DNA of 64,000 bases from Monomorium pharaonis (lineage: Eukaryota; Arthropoda; Insecta; Hymenoptera; Formicidae): assembly GCF_013373865.1 (NCBI RefSeq), contig NC_050468.1, positions 18,308,774-18,372,773 on the forward strand, in the 5' to 3' direction. Below are positions 29,301 through 43,900 of this stretch, one piece after another. Each line of letters opens with the position of its first letter. Position 1 is the stretch's first letter. The position numbers and the translations under genes are program-made. Below the pieces are notes generated by a model. The model was not told where the DNA came from. It saw nothing but the letters and a program-made list of their open reading frames with translations, and made no database searches.

Positions 29301-32300
29301 CGTGTAGCCTTAAAAATTCAAGTTTTTCGAGAAAAATAATTGTTTAAAAAATGTTCTAATTAATTATATCACCTGAACTTTATAGAAACATATTGTACGC
29401 GTCCCGAACTATATGAGAATTACGTTAAAATAAATAGATCTGTCGATATTCGATTAGCACTTGACGTGTAGCCTTAGAAATTCAAGTTTTTCGGGAAAAA
29501 TAATTGTTTAAAAAATGTTCTAATTAATTATATCACCTGAACTTTATAGAAACATATTGTACGCGTCCCAAACTATATGAGAATTACGTTAAAATAAATA
29601 GATCTGTCGATATTCGATTAGCACTTGTCGTGTAGCCTTAAAAATTCAAGTTTTTCGGGCAAAATAATTGTTTAAAAAATGTTCTAATTAATTATATCAC
29701 CTGAACTTTATAGACACATATTGTACGCATCCCGAACTATATGAAAATTACGTTAATATAAATAGATCTGTCGATATTCGATTAGCACTTGTCGTGTAGC
29801 CTTAGAAATTCAAGTTTATCGGGAAAAATAATTGTTTAAAAAATGTTCTAATTAATTATATCACCTGAACTTTATAGAAACATATTGTACGCGTCCCAAA
29901 CTATATGAGAATTACCTTAAAATAAATAGATCTGTCGATATTCGATTAGCACTTGTCGTGTAGCCTTAGAAATTCAAGTTTTTCGGGAAAAATAATTGTT
30001 TAAAAAATGTTCTAATTAATTATATCACCTGACCTTTATAGAAACATATTGTACGCGTCCCGAACTATATGAGAATTACGTTAAAATAAATAGATCTGTC
30101 GATATTCGATTAGCACTTGACGTGTAGCCTTAGAAATTCAAGTTTTTCGAGAAAAATAATTGTTTAAAAAATGTTCTAATTAATTATATCACCTGAACTT
30201 TATAGAAACATATTGTACGCGTCCCAAACTATATGAGAATTACGTTAAAATAAATAGATCTGTCGATATTCGATTAGCACTTGTCGTGTAGCCTTAAAAA
30301 TTCAAGTTTTTCGGGCAAAATAATTGTTTAAAAAATGTTCTAATTAATTATATCACCTGAACTTTATAGACACATATTGTACGCATCCCGAACTATATGA
30401 GAATTACGTTAATATAAATAGATCTGTCGATATTCGATTAGCACTTGACGTGTAGCCTTAGAAATTCAAGTTTTTCGGGAAAAATAATTGTTTAAAAAAG
30501 GTTCTAATTAATTATATCACCTGAACTTTATAGAAACATATTGTACGCGTCCAAAACTATATGAGAATTACCTTAAAATAAATAGATCTGTCGATATTCG
30601 ATTAGCACTTGACGTGTAGCCTTAGAAATTCAAGTTTTTCGGGAAAAATAATTGTTTAAAAAATGTTCTAATTAATTATATCACCTGAACTTTATAGAAA
30701 CATATTGTACGCGTCCCGAACTATATGAGAGTTACGTTAATATAAATAGATCTGTCGATATTCAATTAGCACTAAACGTGTAGCCTTAGAAATTCAAGTT
30801 TTTCGGGAAAAATAATTGTTTAAAAAATGTTCTAATTAATTATATCACCTGAACTTTATAGAAACATATTGTACGCGTCCCAAACTATATGAGAATTACG
30901 TTAAAATAAATAGATCTGTCGATATTCGATTAGCACTTGTCGTGTAGCCTTAGAAATTCAAGTTTTTCGGGAAAAATAATTGTTTAAAAAATGTTCTAAT
31001 TAATTATATCACCTGAACTTTATAGACACATATTGTACGCATCCCGAACTATATGAGAATTACGTTAATATAAATAGATCTGTCGATATTCGATTAGCAC
31101 TTGTCGTGTAGCCTTAGAAATTCAAGTTTTTCGGGCAAAATAATTGTTTAAAAAATGTTCTAATTAATTATATCACCTGAACTTTATAGAAACATATTGT
31201 ACGCGTCCCGAACTATATGAGAATTACGTTAATATAAATAGATCTGTCGATATTCGATTAGCACTTGTCGTGTAGCCTTATAAATTCAAGTTTTTCGGGC
31301 AAAATAATTGTTTAAAAAATGTTCTAATTAATTATATCACCTGAACTTTATAGAAACATATTGTACGCGTCCCGAACTATATGAGAATTACGTTAATATA
31401 AATAAATCTGTCGATATTCGATTAGCACTTGACGTGTAGCCTTAGAAATTCAAGTTTTTCGGGCAAAATAATTGTTTAAAAAATGTTTTAATTAATTATA
31501 ACACCGTAACTTTTTAAAAAACTATTGTACGCGTCTAGAACTATATGAAAACTGCGTTAAAATAAATAGAACTGTTGACATTCGATTAGCATTTCACGTC
31601 TAGCCCTCAAAATTCAAGTTTTTCGGGCAAAATAATTGTTTAAAAAATGTTTTAATTAATTATATTACCGGAACTTTTTAGAAACTTATTTTACGCGTCC
31701 GGAACGATATATGAATTGCGTTAAAATAAATAGAACTGTCGATATTTGAACAGCATCTCACCTTTAGCTCTCAAAAGTCATGTTTTTCGGCAAAATAATT
31801 GTTTAAAAAATGTTTTAATTAATTATATCTCTGGAACTTTTTAGAAAAATATTGGACGCGTCCGGAACTATATGAAAACTGCGTTAAAATAAATAAATCT
31901 GTTGATATTCAATTAGCTCTTCACGTCCTGCCTTCAAAATTCAAGTTTTCCGGGCAAAATAATTTTTAAAAAAATGTTTTTATTAATTATAACACCATAA
32001 CTTTTTTAAAAACTATTGTACGCGTCCGTATCTATATGGGAACTGCGTTAAAAAAAACAGAACTATCAATATTCAACCAGTATCTCATGTCTAGACCTAT
32101 AAATATAAGTTTCCCATCTAGATAGTTGTTGAAAAATACTTTTAAAATTTTTAAATTAATTAATTTTGTCTATCTGAGATGCCAGTTACACCAAATCCAC
32201 GTGCGCAGACGTACACGCATATATACGTATGTTTTGTAACAAAAAATTATTTTTTCATTAATTTAATCATCAGAACTATTGATAGAACGTCTCTAAATGA

Positions 32301-32625
32301 TAGGACTCTATAGATTTAGTCTTCTCTGTGGTCGTATATTCAAAATACGGTGAGATGCTATTATGTGATTTTGGAAGTTAGCATCTCATTTATAAAATTT
32401 TAATTAAAATAGATAATTCAACGGAACTATTGTTGATACCTATCAAGAACTGTAGAACTATGCTGGATGCAAGTAATTCTGCAGTATTTTTATGAGATGT
32501 TAAACTTTGAGATGCTAACTTCACACACGTTTAATCGGCGTCGCGGAAAAGCGACAACAATACTTCGAGAGATGCGAGTATCGATGCCATGCTCTTTTTT
32601 AGAAAGGATTCTTACTTCCCCCCCC

Positions 32626-32713
<88 letters not shown>

Positions 32714-34443
32714 GTATATTTTTTATTTGGCTCTTTTTTTTTTCCCTGATGTTTGTAATTATTTCAATCAACTATCAAAAGTGACAGTTTGACAGCTGAA
32801 AATGACACGAAGTAGTTTGACAGCTGGAAATGACACGAAGTGAAGAAAGTCACAACGCACTTAACAACGAGATAGCGAGACAGCCAATCAGCATCTCGGA
32901 AAAGCGGCAACAATAAATTCGATTTGATTTAACATCTCCTTTTTTAGATAGGATAATAATGTATAAAAATTTAAAAATATTATAAATATAAGATTATATT
33001 TAAAAATCCTTATAGTATATATTTTTTCCCAAATCAAATAGAACACTAAAAACAAATACATAATTTTGTTAGTGTTTTGTAAAAGTGTTATGTATAAATT
33101 TATTATTTACATTTTATTATTGTGTTTTTATATGCATTAAAAATTTATAATTGTATTATAGTTTAAATATAAATAATTTAACAAATGCATAAATCACGAA
33201 AAAATGAAATATATTGGAGAGAAGCAAATAGACAATTCGTGTCTAGACTAAATGTTGAAATTTTTGTCGCAAGCTAATTTTTAACCCACAAATCGTACCT
33301 CATAAAATAATGAAATTACGAGCAACACAAAAATACCGCCGCTCATAAACAAATCACGCTTGAAAATGTGTCGCTTCATAGTATTACACAAGTACGAGAT
33401 ATTTCTAAATATTTGTTATATTGAAAAATAAAATAATCTAGGACGTTAATCCAAATTTACAAAAATTACTTGCACGAAAAAATTAAAAAAACTTTATAAG
33501 AAAAATATGTTTAAATAAAATTTTAATACGATGAAATTTTACTATTAGTAAAAATAATTTATCTTTATTCCGAGAAATACAAATTTTATTTATATAAAAA
33601 ACAATTTAGATATCATGTTAATGTAACTACTAGCAAAATTGTTACATCTTTGAAAAGCACAGATAAATGTCTATCAAAATTATGCACTAGTATATAGCTA
33701 CCGAAAACTAAACTGATATATCATCAATCTTCTCCATTTTATGCAACGCGTAATTCTTCTTTCAAAGACCGGTATCTCATTGTCGGTAAAATATAATGGT
33801 TTGCAAACATCCTTGATGCGTTCATATCCCTCTGCTGGAGCTCTTCAAAGACGGATTGCGCATGAACATTATTTATTCAATAGCTCATATGCTTGCCTAT
33901 GCTTGCATACCCAACATTTAAGTAATCTCGAGATACGTTATATATTACATATAGAAAATATACGTTATTATATAAATAATATTGCATGTATAAATATATA
34001 CAATTTTAATTTAAATAAAAAATAACTAATACAAAAGTGTCAACAAATTCTGGCAAATTTGAATTACTACAAGTATCTATGTCACTTATTAATTTGATTT
34101 TATTATTTTTCATACATTTGTTACGATAAGAAACGATAAGAAAAATTTTTCATCTAAAACTAAAAAAAATCAACCTAAATCACAAGTTTCATTCGTCCGT
34201 ACGGATTAGTTTGAAAATATAATCGAGACAGTAGTCTTTGATACGGAAATGCAAGACTGCTCCAATGTCTTAAAGGATTCGGTTATCTTTTGAGATCGTT
34301 TTCTTGGTGGACGTCGTTACCGCAATTGTAATCGAGAAACGCTTTATGTTCTTCGTAGGATGTCGCCCACTATCTTGTCCACTACAACTTAAGACAAGTC
34401 CCGTAAAAAAGACGTCGACCTTTCTTGTTTTGTCTTTCTCCTT

Positions 34444-34515
<72 letters not shown>

Positions 34516-34985
34516 CTCTACATGCGCCCGTTTGTCTCTATCTGTCGCGAATATTCCTGTTACTGAAAATGCGTACCAGACGTGTACCATTGCGCGGAAA
34601 TCGCATCCGTAAATCCTTCGGTTGCAATGAGTTTAACGACTTGCACGTTGCCCACTAAAAAATATTGTTCCCGGACGGATACGTTTACCATGAATGTCGA
34701 CATTCGTCACGTTTACATGCAACGTGAAAGAGCTTCACGCATAAATTTCTTATTCGCTATTATTACTATAAATTGAATTGTTAATTTGATTCTGTCAAAT
34801 GCATTACACATATTATAATAATAAAAATCGTTATTTAAATAAAATTAATCTTTTTATTCTTTTGTCATATATTTATAGATAAAATATTAAATCTTTCTTG
34901 AACACTATTTGCCTAAAAACGTACACATTTTAAAATAGTTTTTAAATCTTTTAATAATCTTATGATGTGAATGTTAGAGAATAGG

Positions 34986-35040
<55 letters not shown>

Positions 35041-36510
35041 GACATTTTTTACAGTTTATTCTTATTTATGGTAACACCTTAATTACGCCCACATGACCGT
35101 GAGCATGGTCTCTAATTATCACGTAATTGATTTTAAACTAATTGTACGCGCAGCCATCCGAGCCATTTCATACAATCTAATTAAATTTACAAACTAAATT
35201 TAATTTTTTCATGTATATTACCAATACTAATTTGTTGATCACTATTATCGCTCGCCATTATTACGGCATTTAAATATATATCTACAAATTATGTAATTAT
35301 TCAAATATTGCACAAATATATATTTTCATGCAATTTCTTATATCCATATTCTTTTAAGTTGTATTTGGCATATAAATTATAAATCTTTAACACTTCATCA
35401 AAAACGATCTATTTCTTCGTAAAACTAATGAAAACTTAGTAGTTGTACAAAAATATATCAGACTATAAATCTCAACATTGCACGAAGGAATAAATTTCTT
35501 TCATAAATATATTTGAATATTATTTGAAATATCTGCGAAATAAATTGTTCGTGAATGTTGAGAAGAAAACAGAAAAAAAATAATTAAAAAATTATAAAAA
35601 ATTTTACAATATTTGAGTAAAAATAGTGACTTAAAGAATTTAATTAATTGAAAAACAAATTATTAAAGAAATCATCTTAACAAATGTCAGATATAATATA
35701 ATGATGTATCGAATTTATTTTAATAAGGTGATTAATAATTGCACCAAATTTCTGATGTTATTGGTGTTCCTATAAAAATAAATCATGATAAGCTTATTTT
35801 TAAGATTATTTCAAAGATTTAAGATTATTCCAAAATTGTAATATTTTTTATAAGACAATTTGTGAACATGAATTTGATGTATTTGGTGTTTTTTCGAGGA
35901 ATATCAGTATTTGGATGTATTAATAATGAGGATATCGTATATTTAACAATAATTTCTGGTGTCAAAAAGAGAAATAACCAATATCTTCCAAGAGTCGCTT
36001 AACAAACTCTTCTAATTCCCTTCGTCATCGAGTGAATAAATCCAAACCTTCTGTTAGAGGCATTGCCTGTTTTAGACAGAGAAAGGTGGCCAAGAGAACC
36101 TCTGCTAGAAAAACGTTCCACTATTCTCGAATGTAAAAATATGCGAATGTAAAAAGAGAAGGGGGATTTGCTCTATCATCCTGTCACCAGCAGAAATCGA
36201 AAACTTATCATGCTGATACCAACGCTTTTCATTTTTCAAAAGCAATTAGAGTTCTATAAAATTAGATCGCCGTATTGAATATGGTACGGAGCCATTAGGT
36301 CCAGTTAGAATTGACTGACTATAAATTTCTCGTGTTATAAACTACCTTGTCTATTTAACATGTTACAATTATGTGGTTGTAATAAAATTGTTTTGCATAG
36401 CATTCTTTATCAGTCTTATAAAATAAAAGTTAAGAATAAACATATATTTTTTACTAATTTAATATAGACAAAGATAACTTTTTTTATAAAATACAGCGTA
36501 CACACATACG

Positions 36511-36550
<40 letters not shown>

Positions 36551-37841
36551 TATATTTTTTATTTTGCTACTGATATAATAATATAACAAATATAACTAAT
36601 ATTCGCGCAAATTTATCTGAATCAGATAATTTTGGCTCAGGATATGTTTTGAGAGAAAACTGCCTTGCCAGCTATAGATTCATACGCCATTTGCCAAAAT
36701 ACTTAAAAAATTTAAAAATACCTTCATATGGTAGTGATTATTTCAAAATTTTGTCACTAAAATAATTTTAAATTTAACAAAATTTCGAGAAAATTAAAAA
36801 TTAAAAATTTTTTTTATTTGAGAACTTTTTCAAATATCAAAAGAATATCTAAAGATGATTAATAAAAAACAATAAAAATAGTATGTCGTTAAAAATATTA
36901 AATTCAAATCATTTAACCATTAAAATAATTCATTGATATTTTTAGTTTTTTTCAATGTTAGTCACACAATCATGTCAAGATAAAATATTAAACTATGTGA
37001 TAAATGATTGGTTAATTATTGGTTAATTGGCTGGATCTATTTTGATAAATCAAATGTGATACAGGTAGAATACCATCGTAGAATACCAGCTATTTATTTC
37101 TGTAATCCTTTCATTTGCAATAACGAATCTGTACAATTCTTCATATCGCTAGTTCAATCAACGTAAACGAAAGCAGACCGCTCGGAAGCATGAAGGACAT
37201 TGGACAAACACATCCCATAAATCCTGGGGGAGCAAATGGTGACTTTGAGTGAATAGTCACTTCATCTTCTCATTAGTGCCATCATTCCAATGTCCTACGA
37301 AATACAAATGGCTTTTAATATTAACCGTTTAGTTATCTCTTGAATTTTCGGTAATTTATTTCATCAAAAAATGTTATCAATGAAATTTGCTTACATAATT
37401 GTTTTTGAAAAGATAATATTATATATTTAACAATATAATATTATATAGAATATAATATTAATCATATTACTATCAAAAATTAAAGGTATATTAAAAACTA
37501 GAAAAAGAGTTAATAAAGGCTTATGTAAAAACCTAAAAATAATAAAATATTATCTAAAGTTCCCTAATATTTTAATCCAATAAATAATTAATATTGCAAA
37601 GCAAATGTTGCAACTCTATAAAAATTTAAGATAATAAATATTAATATTAAATTAATTAATAGTAATATTAATTTATTCTCTTCTATTTTGCCTTTAAATG
37701 TGTTTAGTCTAGATATAACTTTCCGAAATCAATATTTATTTTTAGCCTGCTTCTTCTAATAATAATAATCTTTAAAAGTTAAAACTAAACATTATAAAAA
37801 AAATATTTATATATAAAATCTTATACACTTTTAAGTTTTAT

Positions 37842-37931
<90 letters not shown>

Positions 37932-40900
37932 CTAAGTTAGAATTAAATATTCTGTTTTAAATAATGTCAAACAACATTCACATAATTGTTGATCTTAAGA
38001 ATTGTATAAATATTCTTCTTTCTATCTTTCCAAAAAACTTCTGTTAACCCTTAGTCAAATATATCGTATGTCTCAAAGAGTCGTATCGATAAGAGCCTTC
38101 TGGCTCGTTACACACGTTGATCGAGAACGGGAGACTTTGGCGAGCAAACGACGAAAACTCGAAAGCTGTTCATTACTCGAGCTATCTCCTTACGCGGTGA
38201 AGAGAAGTGCTTAACAACCTGCTGGCAATCTAACTAAGTGACTCATGTCCTTTCTTTTGCGAATTACGATCATCCTTCGCAATTCTCTTGCCTGTTTTCT
38301 TTTTATGTCCTTATACGTCTTTCTAATTATGCGAATTATGCTGCATCGAATATACATCTATTCTTTCATATCTTTCTTTGCCTTGAAAATTGAAAACAGT
38401 GCACAATAAAAGTTATATTAAATAAACATAAAAATTAAACAGTTATTCTAATTTATTGACGGTAATAATTTACATATAAGATTACAAATAAAGATTGTGT
38501 GTGTGTGTTCAGATGAATCATTCGGATGAAAAGTCTATTATATCCCTCACATATATGAAATTAATCCACAAAAAAGACTTTATTTTCAGATTATTTACAT
38601 GTCCTTTTTTATCTCAAAATTTTAATCTCTCGAATAAATAATATAAATATTAAATTAAAAACTAAATATAAAGTAAATGGCTGTTTTTAATTATGTTCTT
38701 AATGTTCGCATTTAATTCCCTCGAAAAGTATTGATGCGGATTAATTTCTCTTGGCAATTAAAACATCAATGGCAATTCACGAGAATCTCGAAGCTTCCGC
38801 TCGAGAAGTTAAAAGCGGATTACCGTAGACTTGGCTCACCACGATCGCCATCGTATGGCTTATCCAAGTTCACTACCACTTATTCTTCTCAAGCACCTTG
38901 ACATTGAGACTTTCTCATCACGCGGTATTTATTCGTATGAGCGAATCATCTAGGATCGCGAAAAGCTATTAATGTTACGATCTTGACGTATTCGACGAGA
39001 TTATTTAGCGAATTGGAAAAGAGAAAAAGATAAGAAAGTAAATTGCGATTTAGAAAAACCAAGTTATTAATTACAAGAAACAACCCATCATGGTTGGATT
39101 GTCGATGTTTCTTACTTTATCGTCATCATACCCTTAAATCACTCTCATAAGATAAGATAATAATACCCTAAATACGTGCAAGCAAAAGAGTTTAATGGAT
39201 TATTAAGCCTCCATTTCATCTTTGCTTCATTGATTAAATATGACACTTTAATGCACGGTCATGCGACATTGTGTATTTTATTACTCCTAAATTAAATTTT
39301 TTTAACTTCTTCGATATCTCATTATGATTACTTCTCGATAATTTTTATCTACGATATATATGAATGACTATATATTTAAATATTGATATAAACAACAATT
39401 AATTGAGTGTTTAGTTTATTCTGTAATTGATGAGTTGAGGCGTAACACACAAATTTTTCGATCAAATTTTGTGAATCATAAAATTCCAGATTTGTCAGAA
39501 CACGGTCAGAAATTGATGAACGAAAGGAAAGATTACGAAAAGAAACGAGCACCTTTCAGAAACAGCAATAAAATCATGGCTCCTGTTATCACAGTCGCCT
39601 AGGGCGCTCGGCTTTATGCTCTAATCATCGAGAGATCCGACATGATTCGATCTTGTCAAAATGAAAGAATAGGACACTTCGGTGAAACACTCAAAATACA
39701 GTTTGTGACAACAATATGTAATTAACTATATCATTTTCTCTTCGAAAAAAATTTAAAAATGACGAAATTCTATCGCGGCTCGCGTGGGATTTATATAATA
39801 GCCCGTAATTCAACAGCTGCAATGTGTGGTTTCACGATAAAAATAGGCGTCGTCGCCGACGCCGGTTTAACGATATGACCTCGAAGAGCGATCTGTAAAA
39901 ATTACGCGCATGATATTTATCGTGACTACCGACAATCCTGATTTCTTATATTTAGCCTTCATCTTTGAACACAACGTATCATTGCGACGATGTTAGCAAA
40001 TATTGTCGAGCATTTATAACATGTAATTCGTTTTTATTTTAGCAGAAACGTCTTAAGATTGATTCGTCTTCGAATAGATTTATAGTACTTTGCTCTCTGA
40101 TTTATATCCTACAAAAAAAAAGAAAGGGATGATTTATCAAAACACATCATACTCAAAAATACATGTAAAACATAACGTAGTTAACATTAAAATCATGTTT
40201 GATGGAACTTATCATTCTATCATAGCTAGTAAAGTATTTTACTTATTAATTAATAACAATAACACTTTTATCGTTTTCATCATCTCGATGAAGTATATCT
40301 TATCCGAAAGTAAAATCAATTCAAAATTACAAAAAACATTTGCCACAATTTCCACGGTAAATTTTTATAATAATTAATTAAAGAAAAATTGCATAGTCAG
40401 ATTATAATAATTTTTTAAAATATATATGTTAAAATATATATATATATAATATAGGTAATATTTTAATAAAAATCTTATATAAAAAATTAGCATATTTACT
40501 TTATAACATATTTCTTAAACATATCTGTTAAATATAATAGAAATAAAAAGAAAAAGTTATTTCTCAATTAAATTAAAAAATTTTATTTTATTGTTAATTT
40601 AAAAACAAAGTCACCAACTGTGTCGTATAGAACATAGAACATACAATTAAATACAAAATTAAATAATAAATAATACTAACGTATTAAATCAATAAATAAA
40701 TCATTACAATACTATTACCGCATAAAAAATTGTTAAATTCAAATTTATTTTACATATTGTAAAAACAAAAAACAAGATGTGTCGCGACAGAAGAAACGCC
40801 AAGGATCTTTCAGACTTTCAGACGATTGACGCTTATTCAAGCGTGCAGCAAAAGGTGCTCGTGAAACCGTCAAAACTTTTTCCTATATATCGCGTTTATT

Positions 40901-43900
40901 TTATGACTCTCACCATGGTGATGATAGTCTCTCTGGCACCGATTTATCGTAACACTTGAATTATAGCTTTCAAAACGTTTTATTACGGTTATTCTTCAAT
41001 TTTCATATCAAAACCATAGATATATCAAAAACATAGGTGAAGATAAAAAATCTTTATCAACATTTTATATTATTTTTCTATATTTCACATAATTTTGGAT
41101 TTTGAAAACTATTAATATCAAATTATAAGAGTATATATTTTCTAATAAAACAAATAAATTTTATAAGAATTTTGCGAGACATTTCTCTTTCCTCAATAAT
41201 TATAAACTTAAAAGTAAAATATTTATTAAAAAAAGATTAACTCTAAGTTTATCAGTGAATCATGTCATCGTGCAATAATAAGTCACTCTGTATTTTAATT
41301 AAATTAATATAATGTATATTTAAAAATAATATTTAAGAATATTATTTTAACAAAGAAATAAATAGCAAACAAAATGTGTAATATGTATTGGAATTCTCTG
41401 ATAACGCTATTTATCATTATTTGTGAGCGATTATTTTATATTTCATAAAATAAGTCGACATATTCACATAAATTATATATCAGAATAAAGTTGTAAAAGG
41501 GCTCGAGACACACTTCATTAAGTAAATGGCAAATAATTTCGGAGTGAGCGAAGCGACATATGTATCGATTAAACGTACCTCACTTGTAATCGACGTGCGA
41601 CTTTTGGTTAATGTTGTTCGTGGTCCGCTTCTATTTTGCATAATTCACAAAACACCGATGCATATTTTAAATCGTTCAATTACGCAGCGATCGTGTCGCT
41701 ATATATATATATAATGCGATCGTATCAGAATGATATCCGTAAACCGATACTGTGTCCATAATATATTCTAACTGCACGATTACCGTGCACCAGGTACCTC
41801 GAACCTGCGAAAATCCGTCGTCCAAATTTTTTTTTCATATAATGATACAATTTTTAATTTTATACCACTCGTCATTATAGAAACGAGTTTTTACACGTTA
41901 TGAGTTGCTCTAAATTTTCTTTTCTTATTACTATTTTCTGAAACTTTATTGGCATTGATGAATAGCGAGTTTTTTGCCTACAGAAATTTGGCGAGACTCA
42001 AATGTACTTTACGCTTTTTTAAATCTATATTGTGCCAATGCATTTATATTGGAAATATATTAGACTAATATTGCACCAATAAATTGCCAGTATTGTGCTA
42101 CTAGAATTCCTGTATATAATTAAATACTTTCAGAGATTTTTTATCTGTGTAATTAATTTAACTGAAGAAGCTCGTGTCAAAGCTTATCTTTCGCTTTCAA
42201 CAAGTTAATTTTAGTCCTCGACGAGAAAAGAAAGTTCCCGATAATTCAACTTTGTTTCGAATGCATTACGTTAAGAACGATAAAACTGCGTCGATCGCCA
42301 ATAAATAATATCGTTACAGATACATCGAAATTTCATCTCGTCTCATAGTAAGTCCCATCACGAACCTACTGCCCATGAAAGCACGTGGTGAACCCGGGGA
42401 AACGAGAGGATTGGTCCACTCGTTTCCCCTACGCAAGCTCAGTTCGCGAAGCGCGCGTCTCTTCTGATCCATCTCGATGAACCCAGTCGGCGTTTGGCAA
42501 CGCGTCTCTCATCTAGCGTTCCCTCTGATCGGGACACGCGATACGGGGAACGTGCGGATAAATTATCACCATTACGATAATTATTCCGAAAGTTCGACAC
42601 ATTTGTGTGCATCGCTCTCGTCGCAAATTCAACATAAAAATATATATCGTCTTTATCGATATAAAAATTACTGATATAAATTGAAAGAGTCTATCGGTCC
42701 TGATAATAAAATATAATTCGATAAAACAAGGTGTAATAACTAAGTAGAATAAAAAACTAAATTAAATTAGAATTTCGTGTGAAGATCATCAACTGGTAAG
42801 GCAAAAAGAGAGAAAGGTGATCATGCCGGATGCCATATGCAATTTGGGTATCATTGTTTCGACGAAATTCCACGGCACGTAGCACCATTGACCTCTTTAC
42901 GTTGAAACTAGCCGTATGGCTATATTTTTACCGTGGCAACGTTACCGGCACGCAAATTATAGTCGAGTTTTCCCGAACCCGCGTTGGCAGAATGTTACCA
43001 TTAAATCTCTCCGATCGTAATATAAATGATTCAAGTAAAATTCAAATATAATCTCTGTCATTCAAATACAGAATATGTTATTCTGTATTTCAGATTAATT
43101 CTTTTAAATTAATATAAATATAATTAAAAAAATTATTTTTAAATGACTGATTAAATCACTGGCCACAAGACAATTTTAAAAAGTTAAAAAATCTGAGAAA
43201 TATAAATGTCAGAAAAAAATTTATACAAAGTGTTTTCTTGTTTAAAAATGTAAACATGCGTCTAAAATAAATATTTGTTACATATGCCATATTTAAATTA
43301 TTATATTCAAACTTTGATAACTAAATTATGTACTATCATTCATTTGTATTAAAATATCTTAAGAGTTTGAGAGCTTCTTTTATGCAAACGCGGGACGCAA
43401 CCGCGTTCTAAAATTCAGCTTCATTTTAAAATTCCTTCCATTTTTATCCAATCAAATAAGGGAAAATGTCGAAGCGATTTAATTCCGAGACGGGAGAAAG
43501 TATTTCCAGAAAAAGTTTCTATCGCGCCCAAAAGTCACGGCAAATTTCCTTGAATACGAGAATATTAAATGTCAGATATACGTGAGCGTGTCAGTCGTTC
43601 GAAGCATTGCAAAGTTACGGGTCGTTTACCCTCTCTTCGAAATTACACAATCGCTGAATTAGCAAGACCGGCAGTGCTAAAAGCACGACGTGCTCCCGTC
43701 TCTTGCTTTTCTCTCTATCCTCTCTATCCTATTTTTTTCCTTTTCTTCTTCCTTTATTTCCTTCTCGGTTATGTCGAGATTCGTATCCGCCTCCCACTTA
43801 CCAACTCTGCAAGCCCCCTAGGTTTCCTTTATAAGCCCTGTTTGCCTAGCTTTTAGCATAATGCACTTACATGTGTATATAACAACAGAACATGCTACGA

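Noticed and set aside
27050..32140. Regular repeats that might be read as a CRISPR-like array
   Set aside because: Units are 164 bp with no unique spacers, in a spliced eukaryotic gene. It is a satellite.
34270..34590. Arg/Glu-rich and Ser/Leu-rich ORFs over the CT/GA tracts
   Set aside because: They are translations of microsatellites (also at 32467-32792).
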